Source: Sphingobacterium sp. (GTDB lineage: Bacteria; Bacteroidota; Bacteroidia; SpSt-205). Taken from it: a stretch of 28,925 nucleotides of DNA. The notes beneath the pieces are model-generated. The model saw only the letters and a program-made list of their open reading frames with translations, made no database searches and was not told where the DNA came from. The stretch covers positions 1-28,925 of the forward strand of contig JAPYWM010000002.1 of NCBI GenBank assembly GCA_028276345.1. Direction: 5' to 3'. Each line of letters begins with the position of its first letter. The stretch's first letter is position 1. Below, in pieces: positions 20,526 through 28,812 of this stretch. A program made the position numbers and the translations under genes.

Positions 20526-22395
20526 TCCAATCCGTCCAAAGGCCAAAAACAAACACATTCCACAAAAAGCCCGCCAGACCATCCTCACCTTTGACAAAAT
20601 CTTCGTAGTACGGGCGTATTTTCTCTAAGCGGATGGGGTAGTCTCGAAGGGGGCTTTCAGCGCTTTCCAGGTAATGGCGCAGGCGATCATGGAGAGGGCC
20701 GCGTAGCCACGCCGAGATAGGCGGGGAAAAACCCTGTTTGGGGCGATCCCACAGCTCCGCCGGCAAGTACCGAGCTAAAATTCGCTTCAAGAAGCGCTTA
20801 GTCGTCCGACCTTCAATAAAGTCCCGGGCACCAAGACGCGCCCGTAAAGCCAAAATCGCCTCATCTAAAAAAGGCTCACGAGCCTCTAAGGCCACTGCCA
20901 TCGTGGCTCTATCCACTTTGCGCAATATGTCTTCTACGAGATACACCCGTGTATCCGCATACATCCGCGCCTCTGGCTCATCCCAACCCACCGGAATCGC
21001 CTCTTCTAAATACGGTAAAAGCGCCTCCCCCGAAAGCCCCTCTAAAATTTCTGTCAGGGCTATCTGCGGAAAAACCTGCAGAAAATCCCCGTAGTCCGTC
21101 AGACGAAGATGCAGAAGCTTGTAGAGTTTACCAGCTAAGTTAGTATGATGACGAAAAGAAGACGGCAAGAGCCTATAGATTTCCAGGAGGTGTTTTGCCA
21201 GGGCAGGCGACTTCTTGAGAAGCTGGATAAGCCTCCAGCGCCAGTTCTGTCGGGCAGTGAGGGTATAACGCACATACCCACCAAAAAGCTCATCTCCCCC
21301 ATCCGCCGAGAGGACGACCTTGACCTCCCGGCGGGCGACCTGGGCGATCTTATACACCGCCAGGGCGGAGGAATCCCCAAAGGGCTGCCCGTATAAGGCG
21401 GGGAGCTTTTCTACTTCGGCCAGAACTTCGGCCTCGGTGATGTAATGCACGATATGCGGGAGTCCAAGAAAAGAAGCGATTTTTTGGGCCCAGGGCGCTT
21501 CGTCCCATTGTGGTTCCTGAAAGCCCAACGTAAAGGCCGTAAGCGCGGCGCCGGCTTTTTTACGCAGGAGGGCCGCCACGAGGCTCGAGTCCACCCCCCC
21601 GCTCAGAAATAATCCCACCGGCACATCCGAAACAAGTCGATACCGGAAAGCCTCGGTCAGTGTTTCCTCGGCCTCTTCCAGTGTAGGAGGCGGCCCGCTC
21701 GTCGTAGCAAAGAAGTACGGGCGGGGCGACCACCAGGGCTTCGTTTCCAGGCGATCGGGGGTAATGTGAACATAATGACCGGGCGGCACCTGGCTGATAT
21801 CGGCATAGAGGGTTTGCCCCCCCGGAATAAACCCATACGCGAGATAGGCAGCAATGCGTTCGGGCGTAACTTGGCGGGAGACTTCTGGCAGGCGCAGAAG
21901 GGCCCCCAGTTCGGAAGCAAAAGCTATCCAGCCGGGGCCAGCTGTATAATAGAGAGGCTTGACGCCAAAACGATCCCGCACCAGCCACAGGGCCTTCCCA
22001 TCCCACAAACCAAAAGCCCACATCCCCCGCATCTGGGGTAGGAGCTCAGCCTCCCACGCCGCCCATCCCGCCAAAATCACCTCCGTATCCGTCTGCGTGG
22101 TAAACGAAACCCCTTCCCGCTCTAAGCGCACGCGTAGCTCCCGGAAGTTATACACTTCCCCATTGTACGTGATGACGAAGCGGCCCCGACTCATAGGCTG
22201 GTGGCCTGCCGCAGACAAGTCCAAAATGGAAAGCCGCCGATGCGCAAAGCCTATACCCCACTCCGGCTGCCACCAAATGCCCTCATCATCAGGGCCGCCG
22301 TGCGCCTGTGCTGCCGCCATCGCCCGCAGCCGCCAGCTCAAATCCGCTTCCCCTATCCGCCCACCCCACGCCCAATAGCCCCCAATCCGACACAT
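20467..22395 (-). CDS. asnB: Asparagine synthase (glutamine-hydrolysing)
   Basis: The enzyme makes asparagine from aspartate, ATP and glutamine in the cytoplasm; this copy has 642 residues. The N-terminal class II amidotransferase domain needs Cys2, so translation must start at the ATG at 22395 (MCRIGGYW) rather than at 22416. The glutaminase domain also has GPDDEG and TYNGEVYNFREL. The synthetase domain has the PP-loop SGGVDSS at about residue 268, SADGGDELFGGY at about 368, and REPFLDE. A TACTTTTG box ends 5 nt upstream of the ATG. It is divergent from the acyltransferase with 32 bp between starts. Its last 19 codons overlap the convergent repeat-protein gene. Paralogues in polysaccharide clusters modify sugars, so that role is a less likely alternative. 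Confidence 0.95.
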   Translation of the reverse strand: MCRIGGYWAWGGRIGEADLSWRLRAMAAAQAHGGPDDEGIWWQPEWGIGFAHRRLSILDLSAAGHQPMSRGRFVITYNGEVYNFRELRVRLEREGVSFTTQTDTEVILAGWAAWEAELLPQMRGMWAFGLWDGKALWLVRDRFGVKPLYYTAGPGWIAFASELGALLRLPEVSRQVTPERIAAYLAYGFIPGGQTLYADISQVPPGHYVHITPDRLETKPWWSPRPYFFATTSGPPPTLEEAEETLTEAFRYRLVSDVPVGLFLSGGVDSSLVAALLRKKAGAALTAFTLGFQEPQWDEAPWAQKIASFLGLPHIVHYITEAEVLAEVEKLPALYGQPFGDSSALAVYKIAQVARREVKVVLSADGGDELFGGYVRYTLTARQNWRWRLIQLLKKSPALAKHLLEIYRLLPSSFRHHTNLAGKLYKLLHLRLTDYGDFLQVFPQIALTEILEGLSGEALLPYLEEAIPVGWDEPEARMYADTRVYLVEDILRKVDRATMAVALEAREPFLDEAILALRARLGARDFIEGRTTKRFLKRILARYLPAELWDRPKQGFSPPISAWLRGPLHDRLRHYLESAESPLRDYPIRLEKIRPYYEDFVKGEDGLAGFLWNVFVFGLWTDWITATPPISDNLPPAISAQA

Positions 22396-22400
22396 CCCCT

Positions 22401-22408
22401 CAAAAGTA
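22401..22408 (-). promoter_or_regulatory. -7 promoter box of asnB
   Basis: TACTTTTG on the minus strand ends 5 nt before the ATG that exposes Cys2. It sits back to back with the acyltransferase box, 5 bp away. Confidence 0.72.
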
Positions 22409-22413
22409 CATCC

Positions 22414-22421
22414 CATCTTTG
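22414..22421 (+). promoter_or_regulatory. Candidate -7 box of the lipid A acyltransferase gene
   Basis: CATCTTTG differs from TAnnTTTG at one fixed base and ends 6 nt before the ATG at 22428. Confidence 0.5.
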
Positions 22422-22427
22422 CATACC

Positions 22428-23309
22428 ATGAATAGCCTCCACAAACTCACCTATACCGCAGTGGACTGGGCCCTCAACCGCTTCGGCCGCATCTCCTGGA
22501 AAAACTTAGACCGGATTAGCAGCATCCTCTACAAATTCCTCTACCAATCCCTGGAATACCGCCGAGTCTTGGTAGAAAAACACCTCGCCCAGGCCTTCCC
22601 CGACAAAACACCCGCCACCCGTAAAGCCATTGAGAAAGACTTCTACCAGCTCTTCGCCGACTGGATGATGGAAGTGAGCTTCATGTATGCGCAGGATTGG
22701 GAAGCGGTGCGGGAGCGCTTTGAGATCAAGAATCTATCGCTCTTTCACGAGGCTCATGCTCGGGGTCAGTCCGTGATCGTAGCCATGGGGCATCAGTTCA
22801 ACTGGGAATGGGGGGGCTGGATCGTGCGAAAAGATACAGCCGCTCCCATCCTCTGCGTGTATCTCCCCATCAAAAACCCCGCTTTCGATACCCTTTTTTT
22901 GCGCATGCGGGGAAGATACGGTACTTTTATGCTACCCCAGGGCCAAATGGGCCTCAAACTGGCTCGGATGCGCACGACCACACATACGCTGATTTTGATG
23001 GCCGACCAAAGTCCCAGTGACCTGGAGCGGGCCGTGTGGCTCCCTTTCCTGAATCGGCCCACAGCCTGGCACGGGGGACTGGCACGAGCCGCACACTTAG
23101 GAGATTATCGCGTGCTCTTCGTGGAAATCCGCCGCATAGCCCGGCATCGCTACGAGGCCTACCCGGAGATTTTGTCAGATGAGCCCCGCTCGCTTTCAGC
23201 AGAAGCCCTCACACGCCTCTACGTAGAGCGGCTGGAGGCAAGCCTCCGGCACGACCCCGCAAACTGGCTCTGGACACACAATCGCTGGAAACATAGCCCA
23301 CCAAAATAA
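22428..23309 (+). CDS. LpxL/HtrB-type lipid A biosynthesis acyltransferase
   Basis: A protein of 293 residues in the LpxL/LpxM lysophospholipid-acyltransferase family, which adds secondary acyl chains to lipid A at the inner membrane. The catalytic HX4E motif is seen as GHQFNWEWGG near residue 121. The downstream conserved blocks are PILCVYLPIKNPAFD, the GRYGTFMLPQG region, and LILMADQSPSD. It ends with WLWTHNRWK, the usual C-terminal signature. The start is the ATG at 22428; the frame is open further upstream but would read into asnB. It forms a divergent pair with asnB. Confidence 0.92.
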   Translation: MNSLHKLTYTAVDWALNRFGRISWKNLDRISSILYKFLYQSLEYRRVLVEKHLAQAFPDKTPATRKAIEKDFYQLFADWMMEVSFMYAQDWEAVRERFEIKNLSLFHEAHARGQSVIVAMGHQFNWEWGGWIVRKDTAAPILCVYLPIKNPAFDTLFLRMRGRYGTFMLPQGQMGLKLARMRTTTHTLILMADQSPSDLERAVWLPFLNRPTAWHGGLARAAHLGDYRVLFVEIRRIARHRYEAYPEILSDEPRSLSAEALTRLYVERLEASLRHDPANWLWTHNRWKHSPPK

Positions 23310-23441
23310 GTTTTTTCAAGCCCCCTACTACACTACACCCAGCTAAAATATCTACACTACCCCCTAAACGCTAAAACAGCCAGCATGAACAACCTCACCT
23401 CAGTGCCCTCGGCGGTTCGCCGAAAGCCTACACCAAAACCC
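23310..23441. other. Convergent spacer between the acyltransferase and holA
   Basis: No ORF is visible in these 132 bp. It holds a T6 run right after the acyltransferase stop, two copies of CTACACTAC, and a short perfect hairpin CGGCG-gtt-CGCCG near 23408-23420. No T-tract directly follows the hairpin on the plus strand; on the minus strand only weak pyrimidine runs are present. A weak shared terminator is possible. Confidence 0.4.
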
Positions 23442-24404
23442 TTACAATGCCGGTAGCTCCCGCCGCAACAGACTCGTCGCCAAATGCAGCATAAGCGCCG
23501 ATTCCCCACTCCGTGCCCCAACCAGCCCTTTCATTCGGGCATCCGTCTCATACAGCACCCGAAGCGCCTCCTGCACCTCCCGCAACGTATAACGCCCAAA
23601 AGCTATCTGATACGGCCGGGCCTGAAAAGCATACCTCAGCCCAAGTTTCTGCTGGATGGCTTCCTGTGTGAGCTTGCTACCCTTTCCAGCTATCGCATAC
23701 AAAACCATCAACCGCTGATAAAACTGCTGGAGCGACCATAAGATGCTCGCCACTGGAAAGCTGCGCGTGTCTTCAGCCATGTAGACAAAAATCTCCCAAG
23801 CCAGTGGATAGTTCTTTTCGGCCAGTACATCTACGAGGCGGTAGACGTTGTATTGCGGGTGTAGGCCGAGTGCCTCCGCAATCTGTGTAGGCGTCAGCAC
23901 AATCCCCGAGAGAGCCAGCGTCTGAAGCGTTTGGTAGAGGAGCCGGAGATCCGTCCCCACCGCCTCCACGAGAAACGATACGCTTTCCGGCGGGAGCTTA
24001 AGCTGCATCGCTTTAGCCTGCTCTTCCAGCCAGGCAGCTACCTTGCGCGCCGGCAGCCGGCTAAACTTCTCATAGTGGATCCCCTCTCGCTTAGGCAGGG
24101 ACGGCGCCTCTTCCTGGTGAAACTCTATAATCAGGTGATTAGTCGGCGAAGGATTCTGAAAGTAGGTCGCCAGCGCTTTGAGTTCGGCTTTACCGAGAGA
24201 TTCGCCTTCTAAAAGGACGATCACCTTATAGGGGGAACCGAAAGCCATCTCGTAGAACTCCGTCAGGCGGGCAGGGGTAAAAGCCTTCCCACGCACAGTC
24301 TGGAGCGCAAAATCCCGGGGTAGGTCTTTCAGAAGCTCGTCCAAGAGGGCTTTCCGCCGAGCCATGCGTAAAAACTCCTCCTCCCCATACAGCACCCAGA
24401 TCAC
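23442..24404 (-). CDS. holA: DNA polymerase III, delta subunit
   Basis: The delta subunit opens the beta sliding clamp within the clamp loader. This copy has 320 residues, close to the family norm. The N-terminal IWVLYGEEEFLRMARRKALLDELL corresponds to the family's 'GxEEFL' opening. It continues with KVIVLLEGESLGKAELKALATYFQNP and FSRLPARKVAAWLEEQAKAM. The middle and C-terminal part has VGTDLRLLYQTLQTLAL, then YNVYRLVDVLAEKNYPLAWEIF and a helical collar domain. The GTG start is preceded at 4 nt by TAACTTTG, whose TAA is the stop codon of the upstream FkbM gene. It therefore probably has its own leaderless GTG message in spite of the 9-bp gap. Confidence 0.9.
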   Translation of the reverse strand: MIWVLYGEEEFLRMARRKALLDELLKDLPRDFALQTVRGKAFTPARLTEFYEMAFGSPYKVIVLLEGESLGKAELKALATYFQNPSPTNHLIIEFHQEEAPSLPKREGIHYEKFSRLPARKVAAWLEEQAKAMQLKLPPESVSFLVEAVGTDLRLLYQTLQTLALSGIVLTPTQIAEALGLHPQYNVYRLVDVLAEKNYPLAWEIFVYMAEDTRSFPVASILWSLQQFYQRLMVLYAIAGKGSKLTQEAIQQKLGLRYAFQARPYQIAFGRYTLREVQEALRVLYETDARMKGLVGARSGESALMLHLATSLLRRELPAL

Positions 24405-24408
24405 AGGC

Positions 24409-24416
24409 CAAAGTTA
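24409..24416 (-). promoter_or_regulatory. -7 promoter box of holA, sharing the FkbM stop codon
   Basis: TAACTTTG on the minus strand ends 4 nt before the holA GTG. Its TAA is the stop codon of the FkbM methyltransferase gene. Confidence 0.7.
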
Positions 24417-25412
24417 CGCCGACTGCTGCCGCTCCGCATGTAAAATCCCAAAAGCCCCACGATCCCGCACCAGCCGCACCGCATACCCCAGCTCGCGCAG
24501 CCGATCTTGCAGCGGCGTCGGAGAGCCATGATACTCTATCGCCCAGCGCCGCACCCGCTTTAAGACCTCAGGCGAGGTGTTGAGCAAAATAGGATACTCC
24601 GCACCTTCGCAGTCTAACTTTACCAGGTCTATCTCGGGCCAGCCACTGTGCTCCACTAACTGCTGGAAACTCCATACTTCCACGCTTACAGTAGGCGCAC
24701 CTTCGCTCGGAGAACCGTGTAAATGATCCAAGCTGTGAACATGCGGGTGCCGCAGATCAAACCGAAGCGATAACGTCCCACTTTTATCCGCAATACCAAC
24801 TCGAAGGAGCTCTATGCGGTCCTGATAGGGCGATTGTTGGATATTTTGCCGGGCCAGGGCATAGTTGTCTGGGGCAGGCTCCGCAACAATCACTTTCTCA
24901 GCCCCATGCGCACAAAAAAACAGCGCCGTATCCCCCCGATACCCCCCCACATCCAGAATCCGATATCCCCTAAAGGAGACGCCGTACTCTTGCTCCAAAA
25001 GAAGTTCCTTCAAGTGAACCAAGTCAGCCGTATCGGCTACATGCGCTGTATAGCGAACCCCAGGAGCCATCTCAATAATAAGCACATTTTTCTCAGCATC
25101 GATGGCCACAGGCGTATATCCCGCCTCATAAAGCCGCAAAAAGTTGAGAAAGTTGAGTGGGCTCATTTGTAGGGGCTGGGGAGCGTAGCCGGGCAAAGAA
25201 AGCCTATAGGTATCCTTTCCAGTCAGAAGAGCCCATAGCGCTTTCCAGGGATGGGTCACTCGCCACATAGGGCGCCATAAACCCTTCCATACAATGTAAA
25301 ACACAATCGCTAACCGCTTGAGGGGCGAATACTGATCAAACCGAATCCAGCCTTTTTGCGCAGCTTTATTCAGCCAACGCAAAATTCGCGGAACGTTCTC
25401 AGGATGACTCAT
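24414..25412 (-). CDS. FkbM-family SAM-dependent methyltransferase
   Basis: A protein of 332 residues. The C-terminal half has the FkbM methyltransferase fold: SAM-binding motif I YRILDVGGYRGDTALFF at about residues 149-165, the acidic end of the next strand in VIVAEPAPDNYALARQNI, and the hallmark DLVKLDCEGAEYPIL near 265-280. The N-terminal 90 or so residues are basic and partly hydrophobic, with no known domain. The family methylates sugars and other small molecules, often in surface-glycan pathways; the substrate here is unknown. The ATG at 25412 is preceded by a TACTTTTG box inside a perfect inverted repeat. It lies 25 bp downstream of mfd on the same strand. Confidence 0.9.
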   Translation of the reverse strand: MSHPENVPRILRWLNKAAQKGWIRFDQYSPLKRLAIVFYIVWKGLWRPMWRVTHPWKALWALLTGKDTYRLSLPGYAPQPLQMSPLNFLNFLRLYEAGYTPVAIDAEKNVLIIEMAPGVRYTAHVADTADLVHLKELLLEQEYGVSFRGYRILDVGGYRGDTALFFCAHGAEKVIVAEPAPDNYALARQNIQQSPYQDRIELLRVGIADKSGTLSLRFDLRHPHVHSLDHLHGSPSEGAPTVSVEVWSFQQLVEHSGWPEIDLVKLDCEGAEYPILLNTSPEVLKRVRRWAIEYHGSPTPLQDRLRELGYAVRLVRDRGAFGILHAERQQSA

Positions 25413-25434
25413 GCGTACTTTGGCAAAAGTACGC
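25413..25434. promoter_or_regulatory. Perfect 9-bp inverted repeat over the FkbM promoter (candidate operator)
   Basis: GCGTACTTT (25413-25421) and AAAGTACGC (25426-25434) are separated by 4 bp. The repeat directly abuts the FkbM ATG and contains the -7 box, so a dimeric regulator bound here would block initiation. Confidence 0.5.
25424..25431 (-). promoter_or_regulatory. -7 promoter box of the FkbM methyltransferase gene
   Basis: TACTTTTG on the minus strand matches TAnnTTTG and ends 11 nt before the ATG at 25412, so a leader of only about 7 nt is predicted. Confidence 0.6.
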
Positions 25435-25437
25435 CTT

Positions 25438-28400
25438 CTATAGGAGCTGGGTAGAGAGGCTTTTAAGGTTTTCGCCTAACTGCGCCAGAAGGGCCAGGGC
25501 TTCTTTGGGATGGCTGACGGGACGTAGGGTCACGCCGGCCCGTTCTCCTTCACTATGCAGACTAAACTGAATCCTCTCCAGCTGGTGGAGGGCATGTAGG
25601 AGTACTTTCCCGACCGGAGCCTGCCGAAACTCTATCCGCATCTGGTTTTTATGCACGTGGATGACCCGCAGGCCCAGTTCATCCCCTAACCACCGCAGCC
25701 GCAGCACATCCGCCAGCATGAGCACCGGCTCCGGCAAATCTCCAAACCGATCCAGGAGGTCCCGCAAAAGCGCCTGCAAAGCCGCCTCGTCAGAGATACC
25801 GCTAAACTGCCGGTAAATCTCCAACCGCGCCGCCGGATGTGGAATCCACGCCGCCGGAATCTGCGCCGGCCAATCCGCCTCTACCGTGCATTGGGGACCC
25901 TTACAAGCAGCGCTTTCCCCCACCGGCAGCTCTAACTCAGCCTTCACCTCCGCTATCGCCTCCTCCAATAGCTCCTGATAATACTCATACCCCACCGCAT
26001 GAATAAAGCCACTTTGCTCCGCCCCAAACAGGTCGCCCGCACCCCTTAGCTCCAGATCGCGCAGCGCAACCTGAAACCCCGCCCCCAGATCGCTAAACTC
26101 TTCCAGCGTCTCGAGGCGGCGCAGCGCCTCCGGACTCAAATGATGCAGCGACGGTACAAGAAGGTAACAGTAAGCCTGCCGCTCCCGGCGTCCAACCCGC
26201 CCCCGCAGCTGGTGCAGCTCACTTAGGCCAAACCGATGCGCCGGATACACAATCATTGTATTCGCATACGGCACATCCAGCCCAGACTCCACAATCGGCG
26301 TGCTGACTAAAACATCTATTTGCCTGGCGAGAAACGCCGTCAAAATCGCCTCTACCTCCGGCCCCGGCATCTGCGCATGGACATAAGCCACCTCTGCCTC
26401 CGGCAAAAGCGCCTTGATTTTTTCCACAATGCGGGAAAGGCCCTCTATGGCATGATGCACAAAAAATACCTGCCCTTCCCGGGCCAGTTCGCGCGCTATC
26501 ACCGACTTCACCAGCTCCCACGAAAACGGCGCAATATGCGTCTCCACCGGCAAGCGCCCCCGCGGCGGCGTCTTGATGATAGACACATCTCGCAGGCCAG
26601 ACATCGCCATCTGCAACGTCCGCGGAATCGGCGTCGCACTCATCAAAAGCGTATCAACCAGCGGCCAGCGCGCCCGCAGCTTCTCCTTGTCCGCTACGCC
26701 AAACCGATGCTCCTCATCAATAATCAAAAGCCCCAAATCCTTGAAGAGCACGTCCTTCGAAAAAAGCCGATGCGTGCCAATGACGATGTCTATTTCCCCA
26801 GCGGCGAGCGCTTTGAGGATGGCTTTTTGCTCTTTCGGAGGCTGTAAGCGGCTAAGGGTAGCCAAACGAATAGGCCAGTTGCGGAGCCTTTCCCGAAAAG
26901 TTTGCATATGCTGCATCGCCAGCACCGTCGTCGGAACGAGCACCGCTACCTGCTTGCCATCCTGTACGGCCTTGAAAGCCGCCCTTAGCGCCACCTCCGT
27001 CTTCCCAAACCCCACATCCCCGCATATCAGCCGCTCCATCGGGTGGGGCGACTCCATGTCCCGCTTCACATCCAGGATCGCTTCCAGCTGATCCGGCGTC
27101 TCCTCATAGGGAAACTGCGCCTCCATCTCTAACTGCGCGAGCGTGTCCGCCCCAAACGCATACCCCGGCGCTACCTTCCGCTGCGCATACAGCCGAACTA
27201 AATCTATCGCCAGCTCCCGAATGCGCGTGCGGATTTTTTCCGTGGTGCGCTTCCAGTCGGACGAACCCAACCGACTCAGCTTCGGCGGCGTGGCCTGCGG
27301 CGAACGGTAACGCGCAATCTCCCCAAGCTGATAGATTGGCACATACAATACTGCCTCATCCGCAAAAATCAGCTTCACCGCCTCCTGGTCAGGCCGCTGC
27401 GGCAGCCCACAGAGCCCCCCAAACTTCGCTATCCCGTACTGCTTGTGTACTACGTAGTCCCCAAAAGAGAGCTCTTCCAAATCTTTCAGCATCAGGGCTT
27501 CACTGCGCTGAAACCGCCGATGCACCGGCGGCTGATAATACCGCCGAAATAGCTGATGCTCCGTATAATACGCCCGCCAAGCCCGCTCATCCACAAACCC
27601 CTCGCTGAGCTGCCCTATCACGTATTCCACCGGATAACTCACCTGTATCTCCCGAAATAGCCGTTCTAACCGGGGACGATGTCGGTCATTCTCTATAAAG
27701 AGATACAGCTTTTCGACGGTCAGTTCTGAAAAATGGCGCTGGATGAGGGCAATGTCCGCAGGCAGGGGCGGCTGCGGCTGCGTGGAGTAGTCGTAAATAG
27801 TAGCGGGACTTCCCCAGGCCTCCTGGCTCACCTGAATCGTACGCGGCAAAAGGGCTTCCACAGCCCGCAGGAGCTCCGCATCTTCCAGCCGCAGAAGGCT
27901 CGCCTGAATGGCTACATTATCTACGAGGCCAATCAGGGTTTCTGATGGGAGGTAGTCCAAAAGGGTGGCCCTGTCGCTATTTATCAGCGTATGCGGCGAA
28001 GGCAGAATGTGGTAGAAGGGAATCTCACCTTCAGAAATCTGCGTTTCGAGATTGAAGCGCTGAAGTTTTACAATCATGTCGCCTTCCAGGCGTAGACGCG
28101 CCGGATACGGGTGCGCAAAACTAAAAAGATCAATCACACCACCCCGTCGAGCGTATGTTCCCGGCTCCGTGACGGCATCCGTTTCAGTAAAGTTCAGCGT
28201 CTCTAAAAGTTCTATCAGGAAGGCACGGTCTATGGTAGAATCTTTGGTGAGGGTGAGACGGTTCTGGTGCCAGGTGTCCGGAGGGGGCAAGCGGTCGCGA
28301 AGGGCTTCGGGATAGGTGATGAGCCAGAAAGGCGTCTGCGAAAGGAAGTCCTGCAAGGCACTGGTGCGTTCCGCCAAGAGGGCTTCGCTCTGGCGGCGAC

Positions 28401-28641
28401 TGGGATGCTGCGCATGGGGCCATACGGCTATGGGCGCCCCTTCTCCCAAAAATATCCGCACATCCGCTGATAGTCGGGCTGCCGCTTCCCGATCTGGCAC
28501 AATCAAGACCCCTTTCGCTTGGCTTGTCTGCATCACCGCCGCCCAAAAGGCATGAGGTGCCCCACCCCGCAGCCCCCGAATCATCAGCGGCAGCGGCCTT
28601 TTCCGAACTTCTTCCCACACCTGCACAAAAGCCTCCAGCAT
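25438..28641 (-). CDS. mfd: Transcription-repair coupling factor Mfd
   Basis: Mfd removes RNA polymerase stalled at DNA lesions and recruits UvrA. This copy has 1067 residues with the full domain order. A UvrB-like N-terminal part comes first. The RNA-polymerase-interacting CarD/RID domain starts near residue 388 (LEELSFGDYVVHKQYGIAKF). The RecG-like translocase has Walker A GDVGFGKTEVALRA at about 535, DEEHRFGV at about 641, SATPIPRTLQMAM, and the helicase C-terminal block ending HQLRGRVGRRERQ at about 813. A C-terminal TRCF domain closes it. The frame continues to a TTG at 28650; I prefer the ATG at 28641, which has TTCTTTTG at 6 nt upstream. It heads a same-strand group with the FkbM gene and holA, each with its own promoter box. 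Confidence 0.96.
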   Translation of the reverse strand: MLEAFVQVWEEVRKRPLPLMIRGLRGGAPHAFWAAVMQTSQAKGVLIVPDREAAARLSADVRIFLGEGAPIAVWPHAQHPSRRQSEALLAERTSALQDFLSQTPFWLITYPEALRDRLPPPDTWHQNRLTLTKDSTIDRAFLIELLETLNFTETDAVTEPGTYARRGGVIDLFSFAHPYPARLRLEGDMIVKLQRFNLETQISEGEIPFYHILPSPHTLINSDRATLLDYLPSETLIGLVDNVAIQASLLRLEDAELLRAVEALLPRTIQVSQEAWGSPATIYDYSTQPQPPLPADIALIQRHFSELTVEKLYLFIENDRHRPRLERLFREIQVSYPVEYVIGQLSEGFVDERAWRAYYTEHQLFRRYYQPPVHRRFQRSEALMLKDLEELSFGDYVVHKQYGIAKFGGLCGLPQRPDQEAVKLIFADEAVLYVPIYQLGEIARYRSPQATPPKLSRLGSSDWKRTTEKIRTRIRELAIDLVRLYAQRKVAPGYAFGADTLAQLEMEAQFPYEETPDQLEAILDVKRDMESPHPMERLICGDVGFGKTEVALRAAFKAVQDGKQVAVLVPTTVLAMQHMQTFRERLRNWPIRLATLSRLQPPKEQKAILKALAAGEIDIVIGTHRLFSKDVLFKDLGLLIIDEEHRFGVADKEKLRARWPLVDTLLMSATPIPRTLQMAMSGLRDVSIIKTPPRGRLPVETHIAPFSWELVKSVIARELAREGQVFFVHHAIEGLSRIVEKIKALLPEAEVAYVHAQMPGPEVEAILTAFLARQIDVLVSTPIVESGLDVPYANTMIVYPAHRFGLSELHQLRGRVGRRERQAYCYLLVPSLHHLSPEALRRLETLEEFSDLGAGFQVALRDLELRGAGDLFGAEQSGFIHAVGYEYYQELLEEAIAEVKAELELPVGESAACKGPQCTVEADWPAQIPAAWIPHPAARLEIYRQFSGISDEAALQALLRDLLDRFGDLPEPVLMLADVLRLRWLGDELGLRVIHVHKNQMRIEFRQAPVGKVLLHALHQLERIQFSLHSEGERAGVTLRPVSHPKEALALLAQLGENLKSLSTQLL

Positions 28642-28647
28642 CGCTGG

Positions 28648-28655
28648 CAAAAGAA
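28648..28655 (-). promoter_or_regulatory. Candidate -7 box of mfd
   Basis: TTCTTTTG on the minus strand differs from TAnnTTTG at one base and ends 6 nt before the ATG at 28641. Confidence 0.45.
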
Positions 28656-28800
28656 CAAATTTTACCGCCGGTGCTGGCCAAATCTATCCCTTGCTCGCAC
28701 CACCGGCAGATGCTCCCGCTTTTTTTCGCCTTTGAGGACACGTACTTCTATGGGGCGGAGAAGCTCCGACCTTGATCTACCAGCGGGAAGAGGGGCTCCC

Positions 28801-28808
28801 TACCTTTG
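28801..28808 (+). promoter_or_regulatory. -7 promoter box of the ceramidase-like gene
   Basis: TACCTTTG matches TAnnTTTG and ends 4 nt before the GTG at 28813. Confidence 0.72.
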
Positions 28809-28812
28809 TCTC

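Noticed and set aside
23400..23425. CGGCG-gtt-CGCCG hairpin as a terminator of the acyltransferase gene
   Set aside because: No T-tract follows it and it is about 100 bp past the stop codon; recorded only as a weak element of the spacer.
28651..28800. Possible small gene between mfd and the ceramidase-like gene (ATG near 28707)
   Set aside because: Only about 21 codons, no promoter box at its start and no recognisable product.
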